DNA of 64,000 nt from JAEUMD01 sp050246945 (GCA_050246945.1 JBFWVC010000012.1:62001-126000), one strand, 5' to 3'; numbered from the stretch's first letter, positions 17,092 to 26,522 are shown. The notes: generated by a model from the letters alone, not told the origin. Made by a program: numbers and translations.

Positions 17092-19782
17092 ATGCAAAAA
17101 TTGGGCGTCATATTTTACGGGCTGGCCTTGCTCATGGCCTTTTCCGCCGACACGGCAGTAGCACAGCAGGTCTCGGGGAAGCCGGGATCTCCGAGTGCAA
17201 CTACGACAATCGACGGGTCGCAGCTCCCGGCTCCTGAACCAAAGTTTGATGGAAAAATAGAGCGAGAGGCAACGAAGTCGCAGCCGTATTGGCCGCCACG
17301 CATCGTTCCGCCTAAGGGTGCACCGAATGTCCTGCTCATCATAACCGACGATTCCGGCTACGGGGTCCCGAGCACTTTCGGAGGAGTGATTCCGACGCCG
17401 GCGCTCGATCGGATTGCGCACGAAGGATTGCGATATACGAATTTCCACTCCACCGCGCTGTGCTCGCCCACGCGCGCAGCGCTGATCACTGGCCGCAACC
17501 ATCATTCCGTCGGCTATGGCGTGATTGCGGAACAGGCAACCGGTTATCCAGGTTACGATAGCCTCATTAGCAAAGATAAGGCCACGATAGGTCGAATTCT
17601 AAAGGACAACGGCTACCGCACGGCGTGGTTCGGAAAGAACCACAACACTCCTGAATATCAGGCCAGCCAGGCCGGCCCGTTCGATCAGTGGCCGACGGGA
17701 ATGGGGTTTGAATACTTCTACGGCTTCATGGGTGGCGACACGAACCAGTGGCAGCCCGGCAACCTTGTGCGCAACACGACGCCCATTCACCCCTACGAGG
17801 GCAAACCCGGTTGGAATTTGATGACAGCAATGGCGGACGATGCGATTGACTATATGAATCGCATTCACGCATTGTCGCCAGAGCAGCCGTGGCTCATCAA
17901 GTTTGCCCCTGGCGCAACCCATGCGCCTCATCATCCCACGAAGGAGTGGGTTGAGAAGATCAGCTCGATGCATCTGTTTGACGACGGCTGGAACAAGCTT
18001 CGCGAGACAATCTTTGAAAATCAGAAGAAGCTCGGGGTCATTCCCCAGAGTGCAAAGCTGACACCGTGGCCCAAGGATCTGCTGAAGGAATGGGATCAGC
18101 TTTCAGGGGACGAAAAGAAGCTGTTCATTCGCCAAGTCGAGATATTTGCCGCTTATACAGCCTATTGCGATCATGAAATTGGCCGCGTAATCCAAGCCGT
18201 TGAGGATCTCGGCAAGCTCGACAATACGCTCATCATCTACATTAATGGCGACAACGGAACAAGCTCGGAAGGCCAACCAAATGGTACTCCGAACGAAGTC
18301 GCCATGTTCAACCAGATCAATCCGTCGGTCGAAGAACAGCTCAAGTACTTCTATGACCTCTGGGGCACGGACAGGACCTACAACCACATGGCGGTCGGTT
18401 GGGCCTGGGCATTTGATACACCTTTCTCCTGGACCAAGCAGATCGTTTCGCATTTCGGCGGAACCCGTCAAGGTATGGCGATCTCCTGGCCGAAGGTGAT
18501 CACGAACAAGGGGGGTATCCGCCACCAGTTCCATCACGTCATCGATATCGTGCCGACGATCCTCGAGGCTTCAGGAATAAGGCAGCCTGAAGTCGTGGAT
18601 GGCATCAAGCAGAGCCCGATCGAAGGTGTCAGCATGATGTACACGTTCGATGAAAAGAATGCGGGCGCTTCTTCCACGCGAAAGACGCAGTACTTCGAGA
18701 TGTTCGCAGATCGCGCTCTGTATCACGATGGCTGGATCGCCAGCACCAAGGTGCTCCGCCCACCGTGGGTGACGATCGCAAAGTTGCCGGATGTGAACGA
18801 CTACCCTTGGGAACTCTATGATCTGCGCAAGGATTGGACCCAGTACGAGGACGTCGCTGCAAAACATCCCGAGAAGCTGAAGGAGCTGCAGGAACTCTTC
18901 TGGAAGGAGGCCGAAAAATATCAAGTCCTGCCGCTCGATAATTCGGTAGTTGCGCGACTGATCACCCCGCGGCCGAGCCTTTCTGCTGGAAGGTCGATGT
19001 TCACATGGACCCGACCGCTGACTGGCACACCGAATGGCGATGCGCCTAGCGTTCTCAATACGTCCTACACATTCAAGGCGGAAGTCGAGATCCCCGCAGG
19101 TGGCGCGGAGGGCATGCTCATTACGCAGGGAGGACGGTTCGGCGGCTATGGGTTCTATGTGCTCAAGAACAAGCCAGTGTTTCTTTGGAATCTTGTCGAC
19201 CTGAAACGCGTCCGGTGGGAGGGCAGCGAACTCACGCCGGGCAAGCATGCGATCGAATTCGATTTCAAGTACGACGGTCTCGGCGCCGCGACGATGGCAT
19301 TTGGCGATTATAGCGGGATCGGCAAAGGTGGCACTGGCGAACTCAAGGTCGACGGAAAAGTCGTAGCCACCGAGAAAATGGAGCATTCGCTCCCCTTCAT
19401 TCTGCAATGGGACGAAGCGCTCGATATCGGCTCTGACACGGGCTCCTCGGTTGACGACAACGATTACTCAACACCATTCGCATTTACAGGGAAGCTTGAG
19501 AAGATAACCCTCTCTGTTGACCGGCCCAGGCTTAGTCCTGAGGACGTCAAGCGGTTGACGGAGACTGCTCGGGCGGCTGGCGACGGACCCTCGGCCGGTG
19601 CTGGGGAGGCTGCAGCAAAGAGCAGCCCGACAGTCCAGGTCTCCAGCAACGTTGGCCTGAGCCTTAAGGAGAAGATTGGGCTGCGCATCGACAAGATGCA
19701 GGGTTGCCGAAAGCTGGCGGAAGCACATGGTCTGGGTGTCGTTGAGAGGATCAAATACATCCGGAAGTGCATGGGGGAGTGA
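17092..19782 (+). CDS. Secreted arylsulfatase with long C-terminal beta domain (CSPTR motif)
   Basis: 896 residues from ATG 17092 (GGAG 10 bases upstream; a TTG at 17074 is less likely). Signal peptide about 1-25. The S1 sulfatase core starts NVLLIITDDSGYG (D86, D87) with formylglycine motif C124-S-P-T-R128. It continues with FGKNHNTPEY, FAPGATHAPHH, INGDNGTSSEG and GGTRQGMAISWPK. From about residue 630 a beta-rich extension follows (SMFTWTRPLTG...FGGYGFYVLKNKPVFLWNL...HAIEFDFKYDGLG), giving the length of the large arylsulfatase subgroup rather than the roughly 540 residues of Pseudomonas-type enzymes. The last 30 residues hold a conserved-looking two-cysteine motif. It is the first gene of a seven-gene co-directional run; 115 bases separate it from the DUF3604 gene. 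Substrate unknown. Confidence 0.93.
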   Translation: MQKLGVIFYGLALLMAFSADTAVAQQVSGKPGSPSATTTIDGSQLPAPEPKFDGKIEREATKSQPYWPPRIVPPKGAPNVLLIITDDSGYGVPSTFGGVIPTPALDRIAHEGLRYTNFHSTALCSPTRAALITGRNHHSVGYGVIAEQATGYPGYDSLISKDKATIGRILKDNGYRTAWFGKNHNTPEYQASQAGPFDQWPTGMGFEYFYGFMGGDTNQWQPGNLVRNTTPIHPYEGKPGWNLMTAMADDAIDYMNRIHALSPEQPWLIKFAPGATHAPHHPTKEWVEKISSMHLFDDGWNKLRETIFENQKKLGVIPQSAKLTPWPKDLLKEWDQLSGDEKKLFIRQVEIFAAYTAYCDHEIGRVIQAVEDLGKLDNTLIIYINGDNGTSSEGQPNGTPNEVAMFNQINPSVEEQLKYFYDLWGTDRTYNHMAVGWAWAFDTPFSWTKQIVSHFGGTRQGMAISWPKVITNKGGIRHQFHHVIDIVPTILEASGIRQPEVVDGIKQSPIEGVSMMYTFDEKNAGASSTRKTQYFEMFADRALYHDGWIASTKVLRPPWVTIAKLPDVNDYPWELYDLRKDWTQYEDVAAKHPEKLKELQELFWKEAEKYQVLPLDNSVVARLITPRPSLSAGRSMFTWTRPLTGTPNGDAPSVLNTSYTFKAEVEIPAGGAEGMLITQGGRFGGYGFYVLKNKPVFLWNLVDLKRVRWEGSELTPGKHAIEFDFKYDGLGAATMAFGDYSGIGKGGTGELKVDGKVVATEKMEHSLPFILQWDEALDIGSDTGSSVDDNDYSTPFAFTGKLEKITLSVDRPRLSPEDVKRLTETARAAGDGPSAGAGEAAAKSSPTVQVSSNVGLSLKEKIGLRIDKMQGCRKLAEAHGLGVVERIKYIRKCMGE

Positions 19783-19897
19783 CGCGGCCCTCGAAGCCGT
19801 CGCAATTCACACTTGTCAATAGACGCAGGGAGAGAAGTGTTCTTGCAGCCTGTAGCCGGCGGGACATGCTCGGCCGCTATCTGTTGGGTAGGTGCTC

Positions 19898-21859
19898 ATG
19901 CTTGATAAATTGGCAATTCTCGTGGCAGCAACGATCGCGCTCACGGCGTCATTCGCAACATCTTTGGCTGCACAGGAACCATCTTCGAGAGACAGTGTTG
20001 GAATTGCCGGCACTCTGGACAGGGAAAAAGCCGAACAGGCTTACAAGCGGCCACCCATTTATTCACCATATGCGGATCGCAACTTTCCGACGCGACCTTT
20101 CTTCGGCGACACTCATTTGCATACATCATTTTCCATGGATGCGGGCGCCTTTGGCGCGCGCTTGGGTCCCAGAGAGGCGTACCGCTTTGCGAGGGGAGAA
20201 CAAGTCAACTCTTCCACCGGGCAACCTGTAAAGCTCTCCCGACCGCTCGACTTCCTGGTTGTTGCCGATCATTCAGATAATATGGGATTTTTTCCGGATC
20301 TTTTTGCCGGCAAACCAAATCTGCTGGCCGATCCGGTTGGTCGCAAATGGTACAATATGATCAAGTCGGGCAAGGGCGAGGAGGCCGCGTTCGATATAAT
20401 TGTTTCTTTTTCCCACAACAAATTTCCAAAAGACCTGATGTATTTCCCGGGGACAAACGCTTATCAGAACGCGTGGCAGGAAACGATCGATGCCGCTGAA
20501 CAGTTCAATGATCCCGGACGCTTCACGGCCTTTATCGGCTATGAGTGGACATCCAATACTGGCGGCAACAACCTGCACCGTAATATCATCTTCCGCGACA
20601 ATGCGGATAAGGCGAGCGAGGTCGTTCCCTTCACGGTGTACCCACCTCAGGGAAGCGACAATCCAGCCGATCTGTGGAAGTGGATGCAGTCCTACCAGGA
20701 GAAGACTGGCGGCCGCGTCCTGGCAATTGCCCACAATGGCAACCTGAGCAATGGCCTGATGTTTCCGATGGTGGAGGCGTTCGGCAAGAAGCTTGATCGC
20801 GAATATGTGGAAACCCGGGCAAGGTGGGAGCGGCTTTATGAAACCACTCAAACGAAAGGCACGGGCGAGGCACATCCCAATCTTTCACCCAATGACGAAT
20901 TCGCTGATTTCGAGATTTGGGACAAGGGAAATCTCGACGGCAGTACTGCAAAACGTCCGGAGATGCTCGAGTTCGAGTATGCCCGTTCAGCATACAAAAA
21001 TGGTCTCAAACTCGCTGAGCAGCTTGGCACGAACCCCTACAAATTCGGCCTCATTGGCAGCAGCGATGCTCACACAGGCCTCACCGCGCTGGAAGAAGAC
21101 AATTTCTTTGGCAAGACGGTTCCGCAAGAGCCCAGCCCGAAGCGCATGAAAGCAACGTTTATTGATAATAAGAAAACCGGCGTGACGGTTATGGATTGGG
21201 AGGTCGGAGCATCGGGCTACGCCGCCGTTTGGGCTACTGAGAACACGCGCGCAGCGATTTGGGACGCGATGGAGCGCAAGGAAACCTATGCCACGACCGG
21301 GCCGCGGATGATCGTCAGGTTCTTCGGAGGCTGGGATTTTGAGACCAAGGATGCGAACAATCGATTGCCCGCCGCTATCGGCTATACGAAGGGCGTGCCT
21401 ATGGGCGGCGATTTGCGCAAAGCCCCCGACGGCAAGTCGCCGACATTTCTCGTGGCCGCCCTCAAGGATCCGCTCGGAGGTAATCTCGATCGCTATCAGA
21501 TCGTCAAGGGCTGGCTCGATGCCGACGGCGAGCTCCACGAAAAGGTCTACGATGCGGCTTGGTCGGGCGACCGCAAACCCGACCGCAACGGCAAGCTGCC
21601 TCCCGTCGGCGATACCGTTGATGTCGAGAACGCAACCTGGACAAATACCATCGGTGTACCTGAGCTGATCGCTGTCTGGACGGACCCGGACTTCAATCCG
21701 AAGCAACGCGCCTTCTATTATGGGCGCGTCATCGAAATTCCCACGCCGCGCTGGACGGCCTACGACGCAAAGCGGTTTGGCGTGCAGCCCTTGCCCGGCA
21801 CCAGAATGAAACTGCAAGAACGCGCTTACACGTCGCCGATCTGGTACACGCCGGAATAA
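19898..21859 (+). CDS. Secreted DUF3604 (PHP-like metal-dependent hydrolase) protein, copy 1
   Basis: About 653 residues. Signal peptide about 1-27 ending SLAAQ. The DUF3604 fold is a divergent PHP/polymerase-histidinol-phosphatase-like metal site: GDTHLHTSFSMDAGAFGARLGP (about 71-92), LDFLVVADHSDNMGFF, YEWTSNTGGNNLHRNIIF, AIAHNGNLSNG, and LIGSSDAHTGLTALEEDNFFG. ATG 19898 is chosen (AGG 5 bases upstream); GTG 19892 is also possible. Family members are uncharacterised but keep metal-binding His/Asp, so I infer a periplasmic phosphoesterase-like or related hydrolase. Only 10 bases separate it from the foldase gene downstream, so the two are co-transcribed. Confidence 0.88.
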   Translation: MLDKLAILVAATIALTASFATSLAAQEPSSRDSVGIAGTLDREKAEQAYKRPPIYSPYADRNFPTRPFFGDTHLHTSFSMDAGAFGARLGPREAYRFARGEQVNSSTGQPVKLSRPLDFLVVADHSDNMGFFPDLFAGKPNLLADPVGRKWYNMIKSGKGEEAAFDIIVSFSHNKFPKDLMYFPGTNAYQNAWQETIDAAEQFNDPGRFTAFIGYEWTSNTGGNNLHRNIIFRDNADKASEVVPFTVYPPQGSDNPADLWKWMQSYQEKTGGRVLAIAHNGNLSNGLMFPMVEAFGKKLDREYVETRARWERLYETTQTKGTGEAHPNLSPNDEFADFEIWDKGNLDGSTAKRPEMLEFEYARSAYKNGLKLAEQLGTNPYKFGLIGSSDAHTGLTALEEDNFFGKTVPQEPSPKRMKATFIDNKKTGVTVMDWEVGASGYAAVWATENTRAAIWDAMERKETYATTGPRMIVRFFGGWDFETKDANNRLPAAIGYTKGVPMGGDLRKAPDGKSPTFLVAALKDPLGGNLDRYQIVKGWLDADGELHEKVYDAAWSGDRKPDRNGKLPPVGDTVDVENATWTNTIGVPELIAVWTDPDFNPKQRAFYYGRVIEIPTPRWTAYDAKRFGVQPLPGTRMKLQERAYTSPIWYTPE

Positions 21860-21869
21860 ATGGGGGTCG

Positions 21870-22745
21870 ATGATGTTGGGTCGTCTCCTCCGTGAACCGT
21901 TGCTTCACTTCCTTGCGGCTGGTGCAGCGATCTTTGGCCTGCACCTGATGGTCGCGCCGGACCGCGGCCAACGGCATCCAACGCATATCGTTGTCGACTC
22001 CAATCAGATCAAGCAACTTGCTGCGCTGTGGCAGCGAACGCGTCAGCGAGCACCCACTGCGGAAGAGTTGCGGGGGCTGGTCGACGAATACGTGAAGGAG
22101 GAGATCTACTATCGAGAGGCGCTCGCCCTTGGCTTGGATCGTGACGATACAATCATCAGGCGCCGCATGCGGCAGAAAATGGAGTTCCTGACGCTGGCAG
22201 ATGCGGACAACAGAGAGCCGTTGGATGAAGAGTTGAGGAACTATATGGCTCGCCATGCTGACAAATATAGAAGCGAGCCCAAGGCGTCATTCAGGCAAGT
22301 ATTTTTGAGCCCCACAAAGCGTGGCGCCGCCGCCGATCAAGATGCACAGCAAATCCTCACCGGGCTGAGGGCCCAAGGACGCGACGCGAACGTCTTGGAA
22401 ATTGGCGATCCTACTCAGTTGCCGCTCTATATGGCACTCAGTTCGAAGGGCGAGATTGCCAAGGTATTCGGGGGCGGCTTCGCGGAGCAAATCGTCAAAT
22501 TTGAGATCGGTCAGTGGTCCGGGCCAATACGATCATCGTATGGCCTCCATCTCGTTCTGGTCGAGCAAAACACCCCTTCCGCAGAGCCGAATTTCGACGA
22601 GCTACGCACGATTGTCGTCCGCGACTGGCAAGCTGCGTGGCGCAAGGCGGCCGAGCAGAATCGTTTCAAGGTATTGAGCAAGGCGTATTCGATTTCAATC
22701 GAGTGGCCGCAGACGGCCCAATTCGAAGGTGGCGCAGATCGATGA
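21870..22745 (+). CDS. Membrane-anchored PpiC/SurA-type peptidyl-prolyl isomerase
   Basis: 291 residues. An uncleaved N-terminal anchor (LLHFLAAGAAIFGLHLMV, about 9-28) precedes a SurA-like helical part (NQIKQLAALWQRTRQRAPTAEELRGLVDEYVKEEIYYREALALGLDRDD). The parvulin domain runs from about 138 to 235 (KASFRQVFLSP...FGGGFAEQIVKFEIGQWSGPIRSSYGLHLVLVEQ). Such proteins help fold exported clients. Because it sits between the DUF3604 and HupE genes and overlaps the latter by 4 bases, I infer it is a dedicated foldase for the system's secreted enzymes. Confidence 0.88.
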   Translation: MMLGRLLREPLLHFLAAGAAIFGLHLMVAPDRGQRHPTHIVVDSNQIKQLAALWQRTRQRAPTAEELRGLVDEYVKEEIYYREALALGLDRDDTIIRRRMRQKMEFLTLADADNREPLDEELRNYMARHADKYRSEPKASFRQVFLSPTKRGAAADQDAQQILTGLRAQGRDANVLEIGDPTQLPLYMALSSKGEIAKVFGGGFAEQIVKFEIGQWSGPIRSSYGLHLVLVEQNTPSAEPNFDELRTIVVRDWQAAWRKAAEQNRFKVLSKAYSISIEWPQTAQFEGGADR

Positions 22746-23740
22746 CTTGGCGCGTCGTCGCATTCCTTATGGCGGGCTGCTTCGGGTTGATTGGGACTCG
22801 GGCACCGCAAGCTCATGAATTGAGACCCGCTTACCTGGAACTGAAACAAGCGGCTCAAGAAGCATTCAATGCGAGTTGGAAGATTCCCGCCAAAGGTGAT
22901 CGCAGGCTCGCCCTCTACGTCGAGTTCCCGGGCAACTGCGTGACGGGGGCGCCCAGATCGACGATTGGCGACGACGTAGTCGTTGAGCACAGGCAAGTTG
23001 AATGTCGCGGTGGACTATCGGGCAAACAAATCGCCGTCGAGGGCTTGAGTTCCACGCTCACAGACGTTCTGGTGCGTGTGGAGTTTGTCGATGGGACGAC
23101 CCAGGTCGCTCGGCTCACGCCGACAGCCGCAAGCTTTACGGTGCGTGAGGCGCACAGCCAACTGGAAGTCGCCAGGACGTATTTTTTGTTGGGTGTCGAG
23201 CACATCCTCTTGGGTATCGATCACCTGTTATTTGTTCTGGCGCTCATGCTGATCGTTTCGGGTTGGCGCCTCCTCCTGTACACCATCACCTCCTTCACGA
23301 TTGCCCATAGCATTACCCTGGCCGGCGCGACGCTTGGTGTTTTTTGGCTGCCTGGTCCGCCAGTGGAGGCGGTAATCGCACTGTCGATCATGTTCCTTGC
23401 AAGCGAAATGGTACGGTCAAATCGCGGCAAAGAGAGCCTCACTGCGCGTTTGCCTTGGATCGTGGCGTTTACCTTCGGATTGCTGCACGGCCTGGGCTTC
23501 GCCGGAGCGCTTGCAGAGATTGGTTTGCCTCAAATCGATGTGCCGTTTGCGCTTCTGATGTTCAACGTAGGGGTGGAGGCTGGTCAACTCCTCTTCGTAT
23601 TGGGTGTGCTTGCTGCAATGGGGTTGATCGTCCGCATGACCACTGCCTGGCCCAATTGGCTCAAGCAGGCTCCCGCCTATGGAATTGGATCCGTTTCGGC
23701 ATTCTGGTTCGTGGAGAGAGTGGCGGGCTTCTGGAGTTGA
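22742..23740 (+). CDS. HupE/UreJ-type membrane protein with periplasmic N-domain
   Basis: 332 residues; start ATG overlaps the previous stop (ATGA). A signal peptide ending APQAHE leads a beta-rich periplasmic domain of about 130 residues with two cysteines (PGNCV, VECRGG). Six or seven membrane helices follow, carrying the HupE histidines: VEHILLGIDHLLFVLALML, TIAHSITLAGATLG, FGLLHGLGFAGALAEIGLP and the GVEAGQLLFV motif. HupE/UreJ relatives move nickel or cobalt for hydrogenase or urease; neither enzyme is encoded here. I infer transfer of a divalent metal, possibly for the DUF3604 active site. Confidence 0.85.
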   Translation: MTWRVVAFLMAGCFGLIGTRAPQAHELRPAYLELKQAAQEAFNASWKIPAKGDRRLALYVEFPGNCVTGAPRSTIGDDVVVEHRQVECRGGLSGKQIAVEGLSSTLTDVLVRVEFVDGTTQVARLTPTAASFTVREAHSQLEVARTYFLLGVEHILLGIDHLLFVLALMLIVSGWRLLLYTITSFTIAHSITLAGATLGVFWLPGPPVEAVIALSIMFLASEMVRSNRGKESLTARLPWIVAFTFGLLHGLGFAGALAEIGLPQIDVPFALLMFNVGVEAGQLLFVLGVLAAMGLIVRMTTAWPNWLKQAPAYGIGSVSAFWFVERVAGFWS

Positions 23741-23868
23741 TCCCGGGCGCGCGCAGTTCGTATGTCAGACATCGCCTGCTAGCAGCAAGAATGAACACGG
23801 AGGATCAGACGCAGAATGCGCCCGAAATATGTGAGCAATTGCGCGCGGTGATAGAGGAGTCAAATGCA

Positions 23869-24681
23869 ATGCGTGTCATTTCGATGGGCCAAGTCTCGAT
23901 GGGCCAAGTCGGCCGGATCGCGGTGGGTATGGCCTTCCTCATCTCAATGCTTTCTGCATCGCCCCCCGCACGGGCCGAGACCGAAGACGCTGCAGCCGTC
24001 CTGAAGGCAATGACCGATTACGTGAAGGCCCAGAAGAATATTTCGGTCGTCGCTGACACTGACATTGAAGTTGTTACCTACGCTCTCCAGAAGATACAAT
24101 TCACGAGTTCGGTTGAACTGCTGCTGGAGCGACCCGACAAGCTTCGAGCTTCGCGGCGCGGCGGGTATGCCGATGTCGATCTGATCTTCGATGGCAAGTC
24201 TTTCACGCTGCTGGGCAAGCATCGAAACGTTTACGCCCAGGTGGAAAGCCAAGGGTCCGTCGATCAACTCCTCGGCCGCTTGAGAAAGGATTACGGGGTC
24301 GAGGCTCCGGGAGCGGACCTGCTTCTGACAGATGCTTTCGAAGTGCTGATGGCCAACGTTACGGACGCAAAGTATGTGGGTCAGGGCGTTGTCGGCGGCG
24401 TCGATTGTGATCACCTGGCGTTCCGCACGGACGAAACGGATTGGCAGATTTGGATCCAACGCGGCCCGAAGCCCATTCCTCGGAAGTATGTCATTACCAG
24501 CAAGGCCATCACCGCAGCGCCTCAGTACACGCTAGTTATTCGGGATTGGCAGACAGAAAAGCCGATCGCCGCTGGAGCCTTTTCGTTTGTCGCACCGGAA
24601 GGAGCGAAGAAGTTGGAGGTTGGCGATCTTTCGGAGCTTGACGAGGTGCCTGCAGGAGTAGTGGAAGGAGAGAAGAAATGA
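23869..24681 (+). CDS. DUF2092 periplasmic protein (copy 2)
   Basis: 270 residues from ATG 23869, chosen because GAGGAG lies 8 bases upstream; the frame is open far earlier but overlaps the HupE gene. The signal peptide ends SPPARAE and contains a 15-base tandem duplication that encodes SMGQV twice. The mature part follows DUF2092: AVLKAMTDYVKAQKNISVVADTD, VELLLERPDKLRASRRGG, DLIFDGKSFTLLGKHRNVYAQ, GVDCDHLAFRTDETDWQIWIQRGPKPIPRKYVIT, and the end FSFVAPEGAKKLEVGDL. By fold it may bind a lipid or another hydrophobic molecule, but this is not shown. It overlaps the next gene by 4 bases. Confidence 0.85.
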   Translation: MRVISMGQVSMGQVGRIAVGMAFLISMLSASPPARAETEDAAAVLKAMTDYVKAQKNISVVADTDIEVVTYALQKIQFTSSVELLLERPDKLRASRRGGYADVDLIFDGKSFTLLGKHRNVYAQVESQGSVDQLLGRLRKDYGVEAPGADLLLTDAFEVLMANVTDAKYVGQGVVGGVDCDHLAFRTDETDWQIWIQRGPKPIPRKYVITSKAITAAPQYTLVIRDWQTEKPIAAGAFSFVAPEGAKKLEVGDLSELDEVPAGVVEGEKK

Positions 24682-24947
24682 TGACGCGGAAGACCAGGTT
24701 ACGTGCACTTGCGATCGCAACGTTGGCCGGATCTGCAGCATTGCTGGGTGGGGATGCGTCGTTCCTCTTTCATGGCGCATTCGTCACCCCAGCTGCGGCA
24801 ATCAGGGGACGCCCTGCTACACCATTGAGCTATGCGGGCGTCGCTCGTCGGACGACGCGTCGGGCATATGCCGTCGGTGCTGCAACAACGACGCGCTGCG
24901 TTCAGGTCGTCGACGCCTACGGACGGATCGTGACCCGCTGCCGCTAA
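24678..24947 (+). CDS. Small secreted protein coupled to DUF2092 (89 aa)
   Basis: 89 residues with a start overlapping the DUF2092 stop (ATGA), implying translational coupling. An N-terminal hydrophobic signal (about 8-27, LRALAIATLAGSAALLGG) precedes a short basic mature part rich in Arg, Thr and Ala, ending RCVQVVDAYGRIVTRCR with two cysteines that could form a disulfide. I know no function. Its position suggests it works with DUF2092. Confidence 0.7.
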   Translation: MMTRKTRLRALAIATLAGSAALLGGDASFLFHGAFVTPAAAIRGRPATPLSYAGVARRTTRRAYAVGAATTTRCVQVVDAYGRIVTRCR

Positions 24948-25150
24948 ATCCGGTGTCGGCGCAAGACGACGTATTCGGAAGAAATTTGGAACTGCAATTG
25001 GCGCGGTTTTCGATCGTCAATTGTGCCTTCTTGGCCACAAGTATTCCAGCCCTTTGCTGTTAAATTGTCGAGTGATTTTCCCCCACATGCAATTGTCGTG
25101 GGTCAACTGAAGATATTTCGTTTCTGCGTTCGCCACTTCACATACTTTGG

Positions 25151-26071
25151 ATGATAATCATGATGACGCGCTGGACGCATTGGACTGCCGGAATTTCATT
25201 GGCGATTGCTGTTGCGATGGGGTTCCCCGGGGGCGCATCGAGTGCCGACCTGGGCGGTCAGGAAGCAAGGCCTCTGGTTGAGCCCGCTCGTGCGAAGAGC
25301 CCCTGGTCTTTCACTTTCACCACTTACGGATGGCTGTCTTGGGTCTCTGGAGATTTGACCGTCAGGGGCAGGCCCTTGTCGGTTGAGGCAAGTCCAGTGG
25401 ATCTTATCAATGCGCTTGATTGGTCCGAGATTCCGATCTGGATGAGCTATGCGGAGGCACGCAACGGTCGGCTCAGCCTCTTCAACGATATCGTCTACTC
25501 CAAGCTCGCCGATTCAGCGGACTTCGCGACGGCTGGACCGGCAGGAATTGTTACGTTGGGCGGCAGAATCGAGACAGACTATCAGCAGGCGACTATCGAA
25601 TTGGGAGCGGCCTACGCAATTTGGGGCAACTCTGGCAACGGAAGCACTACTGGATCGGCGTTGGATCTGTTGGCGGGCGGGCGGTATTGGCATCAGAAGA
25701 CAGACGTTGCAGCCAATTTTGTCTTCGGCGGACTTCCCGTTCTGCCGGGTAGCGGATTGGCCGTTGCGCGATCCGGATCCGTCGATTGGGTCGATCCATT
25801 CATTGGTGCCCGGGTTCGCCACCAGATAGCGCCGGGACATGAGATCACGGTGCGCGGCGATATCGGCGGGTTCGGAGCAGGAAGCGATTTCAGCTGGCAT
25901 ATTCTTGCTGCCTATAATTTCCAGCTCTGCGCCACAGATCGCTACGTCCTGGATGGCTACCTTGGGTACAAGGCCCTCTCGGTCGATTACACGCAGGGCT
26001 CGGGAGACACGAAATACGTATATGACGTCTTGCAGCAAGGCCCGGTCGTTGGGGCAACGCTGCGGTTTTGA
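25151..26071 (+). CDS. Outer-membrane beta-barrel protein
   Basis: 306 residues with a signal peptide (about 1-31, ending ASSAD) and alternating amphipathic strands. The sequence has many aromatic girdle residues (FTFTTYGWLSWVSGDLTV, SLFNDIVYSKLAD, ATIELGAAYAIWG, LLAGGRYWHQKTDV, WVDPFIGARVRHQI, YVLDGYLGYKALSVDYTQG) and ends in aromatic Phe (VGATLRF), the usual outer-membrane insertion signal. About 8 to 12 strands are likely. It closes the sulfatase-DUF3604 run after a 203-base gap, so co-transcription is possible but not certain. A short GTGCCT/AGGCAC hairpin lies just after the stop (26085-26102). Confidence 0.75.
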   Translation: MIIMMTRWTHWTAGISLAIAVAMGFPGGASSADLGGQEARPLVEPARAKSPWSFTFTTYGWLSWVSGDLTVRGRPLSVEASPVDLINALDWSEIPIWMSYAEARNGRLSLFNDIVYSKLADSADFATAGPAGIVTLGGRIETDYQQATIELGAAYAIWGNSGNGSTTGSALDLLAGGRYWHQKTDVAANFVFGGLPVLPGSGLAVARSGSVDWVDPFIGARVRHQIAPGHEITVRGDIGGFGAGSDFSWHILAAYNFQLCATDRYVLDGYLGYKALSVDYTQGSGDTKYVYDVLQQGPVVGATLRF

Positions 26072-26102
26072 ACGTCGTCTGCCTGTGCCTCATTGAAGGC
26101 AC

Positions 26103-26522
26103 TCGCACTCCGGGCAAGGGGGCGCGGGTCATTGCGGTTGCGCTCCCATGATCTGCTCCTGTTGCTTGGCTGAACTCGGGCTCCGACAGCCGATATGTGC
26201 AAAAAGCAGGCCCGCGCGATCTCTCGGGCAAGACCAGACCATGCATAGCGAGTGAGAATTTCTCCCTTCACGGCGCAACACAATCTGCTTGAAAGCGCGA
26301 TTATTAACGCCTTCGGCGGCGGGGGATGGCATAATGCGCGTCGAGTGGTGAGAGCATCATTGGTTTTGCGTCATGCGTTCCCGTAGCGATTGGAAGAATT
26401 GCGGCTTATTGCTGCGGTTATGCCATGGCGCACACTGCGCAGAGCGCATTGCCATACCCAGCCGATCGACCACGGATCGATGGGATCAACCAGCACAAGA
26501 ACTTTCGCCACGACCATTCTGC
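26103..26522. other. Intergenic stretch, no gene recognised
   Basis: About 420 bases between the barrel gene and the transpeptidase start I prefer. In-frame codons upstream of 26523 back to 26373 could belong to the transpeptidase, but the translated part lacks a signal-peptide pattern. Minus-strand frames here look like chance. Confidence 0.45.

Noticed and set aside
22514..22741. Upstream extension of the HupE frame
   Set aside because: Overlaps the PpiC gene; the signal peptide and ATGA overlap fix the start at 22742.
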